NCBI GenBank assembly: GCA_910580075.1
Contig: CAJTVR010000018.1
Span: forward strand, 15,701 to 59,238
Direction: 5' to 3'
Origin: an uncultured Eubacterium sp.
GTDB lineage: Bacteria; Bacillota; Clostridia; Lachnospirales; Lachnospiraceae
Length of the DNA stretch: 43,538 nt
The notes beneath the pieces are model-generated. The model had not been told where the DNA came from and did not search any database. It saw only the letters and a list, made by a program, of their open reading frames with translations. Shown here one piece after another: positions 8,558 to 16,816 of this stretch (position 1 is the stretch's first letter; each line of letters opens with the position of its first letter). A program made the position numbers and the translations under genes.

Positions 8558-8740
8558 ATGGATATTAACGGTTTTCCGATAGGGTTTACTATGGGAATGG
8601 CAGTAAGACATGACGCACTGGAGGCTTACAGTAAATTGTCAGAAGCTGAAAAAGAAAGAATTATCAATGAATGCCGGGATGCAAAAAGCAAAGCGGAAAT
8701 GGACAGAATTATTGACCGTCTGTGCGGAAAGTGGATTTAG
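8558..8740 (+). CDS. Small conserved-looking cytosolic protein of unknown function (60 aa)
   Basis: Not recognised. It has a strong ribosome site (AAAGGAG, 7-8 nt before ATG), a sensible composition and its own terminator just after the stop codon, so it is very likely expressed. The N-terminal part is hydrophobic-glycine rich (GFPIGFTMGMAV). The rest is a predicted charged amphipathic helix (LSEAEKERIINECRDAKSKAEMDRIIDRL). There is no signal peptide, metal motif or clear TM segment. The flanking palindrome and terminator isolate it as a one-gene unit. Confidence 0.7.
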   Translation: MDINGFPIGFTMGMAVRHDALEAYSKLSEAEKERIINECRDAKSKAEMDRIIDRLCGKWI

Positions 8741-8743
8741 AAT

Positions 8744-8791
8744 AAAAGACAGCTTATCTTCTTAAAAAGGCAGAATAAGCTGTCTTTTTTA
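8744..8791 (+). terminator. Rho-independent terminator of the 60-aa gene
   Basis: Stem AAAAGACAGCTTAT / ATAAGCTGTCTTTT with a 17-nt loop and a T-run. The A-run on the left could make it work in both directions. Confidence 0.88.
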
Positions 8792-8908
8792 TATTAAAAA
8801 CATAAAAAATGTTTCGTACCCCGCGCTGTATCATTCCAGGCATTGACTATGAATGAATTTTTTGTTACATTTATAATATACCATTGTCATATGGAGAAAG
8901 AGAGGAAA

Positions 8909-10387
8909 ATGCTTATGCTAAAACAATGGAGCGGAACAGAACGGCCGTCTGATGAAGTGCTGTCAGCAAGGCTGAAGACAGCCCGGGATAAACTTTCCAG
9001 ACAACAGATGCAGTTAAAGGATATGAAGCTGCCAGTACTTGTTTTGGTAGAAGGGTGGGGCACATCTGGAAAAGGCTCGTCAATTGGAAAAATTATCAAG
9101 GAGATTGATCCGCGCTTTTTTAAAGCAGCATCTATGGAAGAACCTTCTGTAGAAGAATTAAGAAAACCATTTTTGTACCGGCATTTTGTAAAAATTCCAG
9201 AAGCAGGTAAATTCCAGTTTTTGGATTCCGGCTGGATGGATGAAGTAGTAGAAGCAAAACTTCACCAGGATTTAACCCCGGAAGATTATAAAAACCGGAT
9301 TGACAGCATTAAACGTTTTGAACGTCAGCTTACAGATAACGGATATCTGGTAATGAAATTTTTCCTCCACATATCCAGAAAAGAGCAGAAGAAACGTATT
9401 GAAAACCTGCTAAAAGATAAAGACACAAAATGGCGTGTCAGCAGAAAAGACAAATGGCAGAATGCTCACTATGAAAAATGTCTGGATGTGTATGACAGTT
9501 ATCTCGAAGATACAAATATGCCGTCAGCGCCATGGTATATTATAGATGCGAAGTCCAGAAAGTGGACTGAACTGCAGATTTTAGAAACTCTGACACAGGG
9601 AATTGAAATTGCCCTGAACAATCATACAATGTCAGTACCGCTTCTTCAGAATGTATTTCCGCTTATACCTATGCCAAAACTTTCTGATATTCCATTAGAC
9701 AGCGCTTATATTGAGCCGGAGCTTTATTCTATACAGCTAAAACAGCTTCAGCATCGTCTGGGTGAACTTCATAACCGGCTGTACCGGAAAAAAGTACCAG
9801 TTATTATAGCTTATGAAGGATGGGATGCAGCCGGAAAGGGTGGTAATATCAAGCGCCTGACAGAAGCTCTTGATCCAAGAGGATATGAAGTACATCCGAT
9901 TGCAAGTCCGGAACCGCATGAAAAAGCAAGACATTATTTATGGCGTTTCTGGAACCGGATCCCTAAAGACGGGCATATTGCCATTTTTGACCGCACCTGG
10001 TATGGACGCGTTATGGTAGAACGTCTGGAAGGATTCTGCAGTGAAAACGACTGGATGCGTGCATATAATGAAATGAACGAATTTGAAAAAGAACTTCACG
10101 ACTGGGGTGCAGTCATTATCAAATTCTGGGTACAGATTGATAAGGATACGCAGCTGCAGCGTTTTACTGACCGGCAGAATACACCCGAGAAGCAGTGGAA
10201 GATTACAGACGAAGACTGGCGTAACCGTGACAAATGGGATCAGTATGAAGAAGCTGTCAATGAAATGATTCAAAAAACCAGTACTGTCTATGCTCCATGG
10301 CATATCCTGGAATCTGTTGATAAAAAATTTGCACGAATTAAAGCACTGCAGATTGTAGTGGATGCGCTGGAACAAGCATTAAAATAA
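8909..10387 (+). CDS. Two-domain PPK2, polyphosphate:AMP phosphotransferase type
   Basis: Uses polyphosphate to phosphorylate nucleotides; two-domain PPK2 enzymes (class II, PAP) convert AMP to ADP. Two tandem PPK2 folds are visible. The first (about residues 30-240) carries EGWGTSGKGS. The second (about 270-490) has the fully canonical YEGWDAAGKGG and FDRTWYGRVMVERLEGF, and is probably the catalytic half. The second half also keeps the HYLWRFWNRIP lid motif. The start is set by AGAGGA before ATG 8909 (8915 is a close alternative). A TTG-initiated extension from 8843 would run through a TATAAT (8872-8877) that looks like the promoter, so it is rejected. The gene is monocistronic. Confidence 0.88.
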   Translation: MLMLKQWSGTERPSDEVLSARLKTARDKLSRQQMQLKDMKLPVLVLVEGWGTSGKGSSIGKIIKEIDPRFFKAASMEEPSVEELRKPFLYRHFVKIPEAGKFQFLDSGWMDEVVEAKLHQDLTPEDYKNRIDSIKRFERQLTDNGYLVMKFFLHISRKEQKKRIENLLKDKDTKWRVSRKDKWQNAHYEKCLDVYDSYLEDTNMPSAPWYIIDAKSRKWTELQILETLTQGIEIALNNHTMSVPLLQNVFPLIPMPKLSDIPLDSAYIEPELYSIQLKQLQHRLGELHNRLYRKKVPVIIAYEGWDAAGKGGNIKRLTEALDPRGYEVHPIASPEPHEKARHYLWRFWNRIPKDGHIAIFDRTWYGRVMVERLEGFCSENDWMRAYNEMNEFEKELHDWGAVIIKFWVQIDKDTQLQRFTDRQNTPEKQWKITDEDWRNRDKWDQYEEAVNEMIQKTSTVYAPWHILESVDKKFARIKALQIVVDALEQALK

Positions 10388-11171
10388 AAACTTCCTTCAT
10401 TTTTACAGAATAAAAAGAGCAGAAGATAAGCAGGAAATATGTAATAAGCTCGGCCAGCCAGAGAAAAATCTGATTGAAGATACATCTGGCATTCTTAGAT
10501 AGCAATTAACGTTTTACATATTCAGAAAACTGTGATATTATCCCAGAATCTGCTTCAGGTCTGTCTCTTACGTTATATTTTTATTTATAAGACTGGTTGA
10601 AAATTGTAATTATAATAAAGTGTTGCGCAAATTTTGCTGAAAGATGAAATTTGCGCAATTATTTTGTTGTAAAATAGGAATGGATTGAAGATCTAACTAT
10701 TTCTAATATATATTGTTATTCAAAATTGCGCACCAAACAAAAATTTAATACATCAAAACATGTGTTGCGCTAAAATCAGACTGTTAATATCATCTGATCA
10801 GTTTTCTATTTTTTTCAGTATCTATAGTAATATGTATCTGATTACTAGTTGCGCATATTATAATAGAATTTTCTGTAATACTGTGTATTTGTATTGTATA
10901 TCTGGAATCTATTGTCCATAGAGATGCAGATTCTGGAGTAATATTCCATTATACACGGGAAATCTCATGGTGTTATTATAACTAAAACAGAACCCGGCCC
11001 GACTGCCGTTAATCATTTCTTACGTCCTCATATATAAAACCTTGTAATTATTATTACAATACTGAATATTCAGTCACTCTGCAAAGCCGTTTTTTCATAG
11101 AGCAGAAGCCTCTTGTCAGAGATAAATTTTCTAGTAATCTGAGTTTTGGGTTTAATATTTGTCAAAGCCTG

Positions 11172-11201
11172 TATATATCAGCATGTTAAAGCTGATATAT
11201 A
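11172..11201. repeat. Hairpin, 11-bp perfect stem
   Basis: TATATATCAGC / GCTGATATATA around an 8-nt loop, within the motif-array region. There is no T-run after it. Confidence 0.55.
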
Positions 11202-11390
11202 ACAGCCAGATCAATTCTGAAAAAGCGCTTTTTCTATATCACAAAATCCGGACAGGACAGAAGAGGCAATTGGAAATACATTGAAAAAATGCTGCTTATC
11301 ATCTTCATATATTACAGTAACTTCCTGGATTCTTCATATTTCTTTGTTGCGCATATTATAAATCTGTTTGGAATAGTTTTCATTCTCAAT

Positions 11391-11417
11391 ACAGTGTGTC
11401 CTGTAAAGACACACTGT
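11391..11417. repeat. Hairpin, 10-bp perfect stem
   Basis: ACAGTGTGTC / GACACACTGT with a 7-nt loop, running directly into one copy of the TTGCGCA motif at 11421. Confidence 0.55.
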
Positions 11418-11803
11418 AATTTGCGCAATAATTATTTGATTCAACAAGTCAAAAATATCCGGACACGATTTTGTAAGTTGCGCAAATTATTTTCGTTTTA
11501 AGATACCACTTAAAAATGTTGCACAATATAATTCATCTATTATTAAACCCAGATTTTCTGTTGTGCAAAAAAATATAAATATTTTATTCCTCTTTATATT
11601 GCAGGACTTTTAACCGATATTCTGTTGTCGGCATTTATCCGCATGGTGTATCGCAGGATGAATCAGCTTATATGAGATACTGGTATATGCCGTTTATATT
11701 CTACAGCATTTTGAAATAATACCAGCTTACTGTTAAATATCATTAAAATTTATTTACAAAAACTGAAAACAGCCATACAGACGGATTATTAGGAGGAAAA
11801 TTT

Positions 11804-12925
11804 ATGAACATATTTCATGTAGAACTAAAAAAAACAGTGGATAACAGCTACGATATCGAAGCCGGATTTTCACTGGAACAAAATCTGATTTCAGATATTC
11901 GCAGCGGATTAACAGGAAATATCCACAAATTTGCAGTTATTACAGACAGTATTGTAAAAGATCTTTATGCAGAAAAAATTACTGCCATGCTTAAAAATGC
12001 CGGTTATTCTGCTGACTTATTTGTATTCGAAGCTGGAGAGAAAAATAAAACAAGACGGACCAAAGAAGCAATCGAAGATGCCATGCTTGCAAAAGAATTT
12101 CGCAGAGACTGCTGTATCATTGCTGTCGGAGGCGGCGTTGTTACAGATTTAGCCGGTTTTATAGCCGGCACATACGGGCGGGGCGTTCCTTTTATTAACT
12201 ATGCGACAACACTGCTTGCCGCTGCTGATGCTTCAGTAGGGGGTAAAACCGCTGTCGATACACCACTGGCCACAAATCTGATCGGACTTTTTTATCAGCC
12301 GAAAAAAGTATATCTGGATCTTGCAGCGTGGAAGACACTCCCGCCGCGCCAGGTTTCAAGCGGCCTTGCAGAAACGATAAAACATGCATGTCTTGCAAGC
12401 CGGGAATTTTTTGACTATCTGGATACGCATATGGACGATATCCAGGCATTTGAAAAGACAGCATGTGAACATATTGCACAGGAAAACTGCCGTATAAAAT
12501 ATACAGTTGTTATGCAGGATGAACGTGAAAACAGTCTGCGGGAAATTTTAAATCTGGGCCATACAGTGGGACGTGCAATTGAAACAGTCAGCGAGTACCG
12601 GCTGCTTCACGGTGAAGCTCTTGCGATCGGTCTGGCTGCGGAAGCAGCTCTTGCCTGTCATTTAGGATATATGGGCTCTGCAGAACAAGATGAAATGCTT
12701 TGTCTGCTAAAAAAAGCACATCTTCCGGTAGCAATCCCATCCTATATAGACAGAGAAGCACTTGTTCAAAAACTGTATACAGATAAAAAAGTGAAAAATG
12801 GAAAACTAAGATTTGTCATTCAGCAGGGAATCGGTAAAATTGCAGAATATGAAAAAGGTGTATATGCTATACCGGTTGAGGAGGCCACTGCACGCAGAAT
12901 TATTATGGACATGCCTGTTTTATAA
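11804..12925 (+). CDS. aroB: 3-Dehydroquinate synthase
   Basis: Second step of the shikimate pathway: DAHP to 3-dehydroquinate, using NAD+ and a divalent metal. The NAD-binding GGGVVTDLAGFIAGTYGRG and the following TTLLAAADASVGGKTAVD are diagnostic of the sugar-phosphate cyclase family. The metal ligands are visible as the Glu of GLAETIKHA and the His of LNLGHTVGRAIE and LLHGEALAIG. At 373 aa it has normal length, and AGGAGGAAAA precedes the ATG. No other aro gene is adjacent. A 2-deoxy-scyllo-inosose or similar cyclase is the alternative, but the motifs are AroB-like. It lies directly downstream of the TTGCGCA array. Confidence 0.85.
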   Translation: MNIFHVELKKTVDNSYDIEAGFSLEQNLISDIRSGLTGNIHKFAVITDSIVKDLYAEKITAMLKNAGYSADLFVFEAGEKNKTRRTKEAIEDAMLAKEFRRDCCIIAVGGGVVTDLAGFIAGTYGRGVPFINYATTLLAAADASVGGKTAVDTPLATNLIGLFYQPKKVYLDLAAWKTLPPRQVSSGLAETIKHACLASREFFDYLDTHMDDIQAFEKTACEHIAQENCRIKYTVVMQDERENSLREILNLGHTVGRAIETVSEYRLLHGEALAIGLAAEAALACHLGYMGSAEQDEMLCLLKKAHLPVAIPSYIDREALVQKLYTDKKVKNGKLRFVIQQGIGKIAEYEKGVYAIPVEEATARRIIMDMPVL

Positions 12926-12937
12926 TTCAATATATGC

Positions 12938-13030
12938 GGGGCTGTCGCACTAAGCAAAAGATATACAAGGTATAAAAACGATTTAAATCAGCTATATCTT
13001 GTTTCATATTTCTTAATGCAACAGCCTCCC
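12938..13030. mobile_element. MITE-like inverted-repeat element downstream of aroB
   Basis: About 93 bp. The tip GGGCTGTCGCACTAAG pairs imperfectly (13 of 16) with the right tip (AGGCTGTTGCATTAAG on the minus strand). An inner pair (AGATATA / TATATCT) extends the stem. Tips of the form GGGGCTGTCGCA are common at the ends of clostridial insertion sequences, so this is read as a decayed non-autonomous element that may double as the aroB terminator. Confidence 0.55.
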
Positions 13031-13321
13031 TTTTGCAAACCATCTGTAACCGTTTTTATAAAAGCAGACTGCATTTTAAGATGCGCAAAATTGTGCGGCT
13101 AAACCTAAAAGTTGCGCTAACGGATCAATGTCTGCCCATGAAACTCTGGGTCAGCATGTTATCTATAAAATATTATGCAGGCTAGTGGCTCATTCTTATC
13201 ATTTTGATCTCCATGAGCATCTGCATGCATCACAGGCATCCAAATATTCCGTATAAAATATGACATGGTTATAGCATTGCATTTTATAATATCTATTACA
13301 GTCTGTTCAGAGATTTCCGGA

Positions 13322-13897
13322 TTACAGATTCATTGAATTATAGAGTGCATCTTTATCGTCCTGATAAATAGAAAGATACCTCTTCGTTATTTCAATGCTG
13401 GAATGGTTATAAATATTCATAATCAGTGCAGTCGGTGTCCCCATTTTCCAGGCATGATAGCCAAATGTCTTACGCAGGGAATGACAGCTGATATTGCCTT
13501 CAATATGGCTGGCATCTGCCGCGTCCTTAATAATATGATAGGCACGGTTTCTGGATAATGGCTGATGATGATTTGTACTGCTGCAGAAAATATACTCATC
13601 ATCCCTTTTAAAAGGTTTTTTCTTTTTCAGCATCTTAAATGCTGAAATACAGCTGGAATTTAACGCAATGACAGCATGTTTTTTTGTTTTCTGCTCATAA
13701 ATGTCAATATGATTTTTATATCTGCGCGTCTGTATATCATAAACATCCTGCCATTTCAAACGCAGCAGGTCACTGATTCTGAGCGCTGTATTGATACCCG
13801 TTACAAAAAGGGTATAATCCCGATAGCTGTTTTTAGATAAATAATAATTTTTCATTTTTTCGATTTCCTCTTTCGTTCTTATTGGTGATGTTACCAT
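13322..13897 (-). CDS. Single-domain tyrosine recombinase (FimB/FimE-sized)
   Basis: Site-specific recombinase consisting almost only of the catalytic domain (191 aa). Catalytic residues are visible: R40 (TALRISDLLRLKW), the beta-hairpin Lys near 72-73, H139-x-x-R142 (HSLRKTFGYH), H165 (YNHSSIEITKRYLSI) and the nucleophile Y174. It has no N-terminal SAM-like core-binding or arm-binding domain, like the phase-variation invertases FimB/FimE. The start at 13897 is fixed by GGAGG 8 nt upstream; a longer frame to 14023 has no ribosome site. TTGCGCA motif copies lie just upstream of its ribosome site (13917-13923) and downstream of its stop (about 13082 and 13112). There is no excisionase or prophage gene nearby. 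Confidence 0.85.
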   Translation of the reverse strand: MVTSPIRTKEEIEKMKNYYLSKNSYRDYTLFVTGINTALRISDLLRLKWQDVYDIQTRRYKNHIDIYEQKTKKHAVIALNSSCISAFKMLKKKKPFKRDDEYIFCSSTNHHQPLSRNRAYHIIKDAADASHIEGNISCHSLRKTFGYHAWKMGTPTALIMNIYNHSSIEITKRYLSIYQDDKDALYNSMNL

Positions 13898-14105
13898 CTT
13901 TTGTTCCTCCTTCGTATTGCGCATAATATGAATAGATAAATGCTTTGTATACGGCCTGTTCATCTCTTTACAAACCACCCAGAATTCTGATACGCGGCCG
14001 TACGTGCCAAAAAAGAAAAACAAAAATAGTCAAATGCGACATATAAAAGTCCTTCTTTTGTATATGATAGTAGCTTTGATTTACAGATTATTCAAGAGAA
14101 CGGGG

Positions 14106-14134
14106 TTGTATCATATCCTTATTTTTATTATAAT
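14106..14134 (+). promoter_or_regulatory. Sigma-A promoter for the heptose-phosphate gene
   Basis: TTGTAT (14106-14111), a 17-nt spacer and consensus TATAAT (14129-14134), about 64 nt before the start codon. Confidence 0.6.
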
Positions 14135-14197
14135 AAAGGTAATTGAGTAATAAAAATGAAAGTAATTATTTATAAAAAAAGGAAGGTGCAGCAAATT

Positions 14198-15460
14198 ATG
14201 CATACAGTTATTATGGCAGGCGGAAAAGGCACAAGAATTGCTTCCATGTGTTCTGATGTCCCAAAACCAATGATTTCTATCTGCGGAAAACCAATCCTGG
14301 AACATCAGATACAGGTATTAAAACGTCAGGGATATACTGAAATCATCCTGATCATCGGACACCTGGGCCAGCTCATCCGGCAGCATTTTGGATCTGGTGA
14401 AAAATTCGGTGTTTCCATCCGCTATATTGAAGAAACCAGCCCTCTTGGAACAGCAGGAGCACTTTACTATTTAAAAGATATCCTGAAAGACGACTTTCTG
14501 CTGCTGAACGGCGATATACTATTTGATGTCGATATTGCAAGAATGCTTGCATTTCACAAAAAAAAGGGAGGCATGGCTACGATACTGACTCACCCAAACA
14601 GCCACCCGTATGACAGCGGGCTTGTGATTGCCGGAAATGACGGAAAAGTTCAAAAATGGCTGGCTAAAGAAGACGAACGAACCTATTACCGCAACAGCGT
14701 CAATGCCGGCATTCATATTTTAACGCCTGCCATTCTGGATTTTTTCACAAAACCGGAAAAAACAGACTTAGACCGGGACATATTGAAAAAACTGATTCCT
14801 TTACAGCAGTTATACGCATATGTTTCTCCTGAATATATTAAGGATATGGGAACTCCGCAGCGCTTCCAGGAAGTGACAGAAGATATTCAAAAAAATCGAA
14901 TCATGACCAAAAACCTTCAAAACAGACAGAAAGCCTTCTTTCTTGACAGGGATGGAACGTTAAATGTATTCAAGGACTTTATAAAAAAAGCGGAAGATAT
15001 TGAACTCCTTCCAGGGGTAACCGAGGCAGTCAGGATGATTAATGACAGCGGCTATCTTGCTTTCATTGTTTCCAATCAGCCAGTCATAGCCAGGGGAGAA
15101 GCCTCCTTTGAAGAGGTTGACAGGATGATGGATAAAATTGAAACTCTGTTAGGCCAGGGCGGTGCTTATATCAACGACCGTTTTTACTGTCCGCATCATC
15201 CAAATGGCGGTTTTGAAGGAGAAGCAGCAGAATTAAAAATTGAATGCAGCTGCCGTAAACCGCATCCGGGTCTTTTATTACAAGCCGCCGAAAAATATAA
15301 CATTGACCTTTCCCGCTCATATATGATCGGAGACAGCCTCAGAGATACCGGAGCCGGAAAAAACGCCGGATGTACCTCTTATCTGCTGAATGACCATAAA
15401 GGAAATGCTTATGACTACGAAGATCTGCTCTCCTGTGTGAAGGATATCCTTCAAAAATAA
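14198..15460 (+). CDS. Fused sugar-1-phosphate nucleotidyltransferase / HAD phosphatase (HddC-GmhB type)
   Basis: Bifunctional protein, probably for nucleotide-activated heptose synthesis. Residues 1-230 are a nucleotidyltransferase: IMAGGKGTRI, the metal-binding NGD of LLLNGDILFDVD and YIKDMGTPQRF. Residues from about 245 are a GmhB-like HAD phosphatase: FLDRDGTLN with D250/D252, a zinc-type CPHH ... CSCRKPHPG and GDSLRDTGAGKNAG. In D-glycero-D-manno-heptose synthesis these are the guanylyltransferase (HddC) and the 1,7-bisphosphate phosphatase (GmhB). The start at 14198 is preferred over 14156 because family members begin at MxxVIMAGG. No GmhA/HddA partner is in the window. The substrate sugar is inferred. 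Confidence 0.8.
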   Translation: MHTVIMAGGKGTRIASMCSDVPKPMISICGKPILEHQIQVLKRQGYTEIILIIGHLGQLIRQHFGSGEKFGVSIRYIEETSPLGTAGALYYLKDILKDDFLLLNGDILFDVDIARMLAFHKKKGGMATILTHPNSHPYDSGLVIAGNDGKVQKWLAKEDERTYYRNSVNAGIHILTPAILDFFTKPEKTDLDRDILKKLIPLQQLYAYVSPEYIKDMGTPQRFQEVTEDIQKNRIMTKNLQNRQKAFFLDRDGTLNVFKDFIKKAEDIELLPGVTEAVRMINDSGYLAFIVSNQPVIARGEASFEEVDRMMDKIETLLGQGGAYINDRFYCPHHPNGGFEGEAAELKIECSCRKPHPGLLLQAAEKYNIDLSRSYMIGDSLRDTGAGKNAGCTSYLLNDHKGNAYDYEDLLSCVKDILQK

Positions 15461-15555
15461 AATCCTCGCATTACTGCAGATGTTTATAAACATGACTGGA
15501 TTCTTAAATATGTATGAAGTTTTAATAAAACTTGCGAATTATGCCTCTGCCGGCG

Positions 15556-15584
15556 TTGGCATGAAAAAAGAATTATGTTATACT
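15556..15584 (+). promoter_or_regulatory. Sigma-A promoter for the AI-2E/YtvI gene
   Basis: TTGGCA (15556-15561), 17-nt spacer, TATACT (15579-15584). A single transcript could cover the permease and the SDR gene 28 nt after it. Confidence 0.65.
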
Positions 15585-15657
15585 TCAGCTTAACCGGATT
15601 TTCATCTGAAAAATAAAAACCGGATCAAAAGGATATAAGAAAGGCTGTGGTACATGA

Positions 15658-16788
15658 ATGAAACAATCCGTAAAATATTTAAAAATACTGTGCAATCTGG
15701 CAGCATGCATTCTGATTCTGCTCTGCACAATCTTTATTGTTCCAAAAATTATTGTTTTTTTTATGCCGTTTGTAATCGGCTTTATTCTGTCGCTGGTTGC
15801 AAATCCTCTGGTTAGATTTTTTGAAAAAAATATTAAAATCAAACGAAAATACGGAACCTTTTTAACGATTGTGCTAGTGATTGCTATACTGGTATTTGCC
15901 TGCTATGGAACAGGAATGCTTTTAGCTGCCGGCATCCGGGGATTTATGGAGTATCTTCCAACTATGATGCAGAACGCCGGTATTGAATTAGCTGCTGCAC
16001 TGGACCAGCTCCAGACCCTGCTTCATAAAATTCCGGCGCTGGCAGACCTGAATGTCGGAGAACAGGCCGCTTTGCTTCAGGATACATTCAGCAGCCTGGT
16101 CAGTAACTATAAAGAACCGACATTTTCAGCAATCAGCGGATTTGCAACAAGTATTCCAGACATATTAGTCAGCGTCATTATGGGACTGTTAGCAACTTAT
16201 TTTTTCATAGCAGACAGAGACCGTCTGATGAAAGCATTAAGATGCTATATTCCAGACTCTGTACGTGAAAAAAGCATGATGATTTATGAACATATGCTGC
16301 GCGCAACAATCGGGTACTTTAAAGCTCAGATTAAAATCATGGGTGTAATTTATGTTGTAATTACTATCGGCCTGATGATGATCCAGGTCAATTATGCGTG
16401 GCTGATTGGATTTGGAATTGCTTTTTTAGATATGCTGCCAGTCTTTGGAACGGGTACCGTTTTAATTCCATGGGCAGTAATTAAAATATTTTCCGGAAAC
16501 ATAGCTACTGCTGTGCAGATGCTCATTTTATACGCCGTTTCTTTAATTGTCCACCAGCTGATCCAGCCGAAGCTCGTTGGTGAATCTGTAGGATTAGATC
16601 CGTTTACGACATTATTTTTTATGTATATCGGCTATAAAATAAAAGGTGTCATCGGCATGATTATTGCCATTCCGGCTGGTATGATTTTATGCAGTTTTTA
16701 TAAAGCCGGTGCATTTAACCATTTAATCTGGTGTCTGAAAGAAGTAATCAAAGATATCCGGGAATTTTGTAAAATAGAACCGCAGTAA
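15658..16788 (+). CDS. AI-2E family membrane protein (YtvI-like)
   Basis: Polytopic inner-membrane protein of 376 aa, with about 7-8 hydrophobic segments. Pairs lie near residues 10-45, and a cluster lies in the C-terminal half. The family-defining C-terminal stretch is present: LLDMLPVFG-like (FLDMLPVFGTGTVLIPWAVI), then HQLIQPKLVGESVGLDPFTTLFFMYIGYK. In sporulating Bacillota such proteins are often called YtvI. The family also includes quorum-signal exporters and Na+/H+ antiporters, so the substrate is open. It is followed closely by an SDR gene and then the spore-cortex enzyme PdaA, which favours the sporulation reading. Confidence 0.8.
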   Translation: MKQSVKYLKILCNLAACILILLCTIFIVPKIIVFFMPFVIGFILSLVANPLVRFFEKNIKIKRKYGTFLTIVLVIAILVFACYGTGMLLAAGIRGFMEYLPTMMQNAGIELAAALDQLQTLLHKIPALADLNVGEQAALLQDTFSSLVSNYKEPTFSAISGFATSIPDILVSVIMGLLATYFFIADRDRLMKALRCYIPDSVREKSMMIYEHMLRATIGYFKAQIKIMGVIYVVITIGLMMIQVNYAWLIGFGIAFLDMLPVFGTGTVLIPWAVIKIFSGNIATAVQMLILYAVSLIVHQLIQPKLVGESVGLDPFTTLFFMYIGYKIKGVIGMIIAIPAGMILCSFYKAGAFNHLIWCLKEVIKDIREFCKIEPQ

Positions 16789-16816
16789 TATTATGTAATC
16801 ATAGAAAGGAGTATTT

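Larger units (their letters stand above)
10622..11568. repeat. Dispersed TTGCGCA-motif array (about ten copies)
   Basis: Copies of an approximate consensus GTTGCGCAWATTATTTT start near 10623, 10651, 10726, 10765, 10849, 11347, 11421 and 11478, with variants TTGCACAA (11519) and TTGTGCAA (11561). The core TTGCGCAA is palindromic, but the AT-rich flank gives direction. Some pairs are inverted (10623-10634 with 10647-10658, 12 bp perfect; 11417-11428 with 11478-11489). One 16-bp copy is repeated directly at 10848-10863 and 11346-11361. Related copies occur again around the recombinase gene (about 13082, 13112 and 13917). Confidence 0.8.
10388..11803. other. 1.4-kb intergenic region with motif array and hairpins, no supported gene
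   Basis: No frame here has a ribosome site or recognisable product; the 70-codon frame at 11289-11501 runs through several repeat copies and is not gene-like. It holds the TTGCGCA array, hairpins at 11172-11201 and 11391-11417, and a perfect 16-bp palindrome centred on AAGCGCTT at 11219-11234. Its density of inverted repeats is much higher than elsewhere left of 36 kb. Confidence 0.7.

Noticed and set aside
8843..8908. N-terminal extension of the PPK2 protein from a TTG
   Set aside because: It runs through a TATAAT that looks like the promoter, and a proper ribosome site precedes the ATG at 8909.
11289..11501. 70-codon frame in the motif-array region
   Set aside because: No ribosome site, hydrophobic low-complexity product, and the frame is made of the repeats themselves.
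13898..14023. N-terminal extension of the tyrosine recombinase (42 residues)
   Set aside because: No ribosome site, unusual Phe-rich start, and GGAGG lies just upstream of the internal ATG at 13897.
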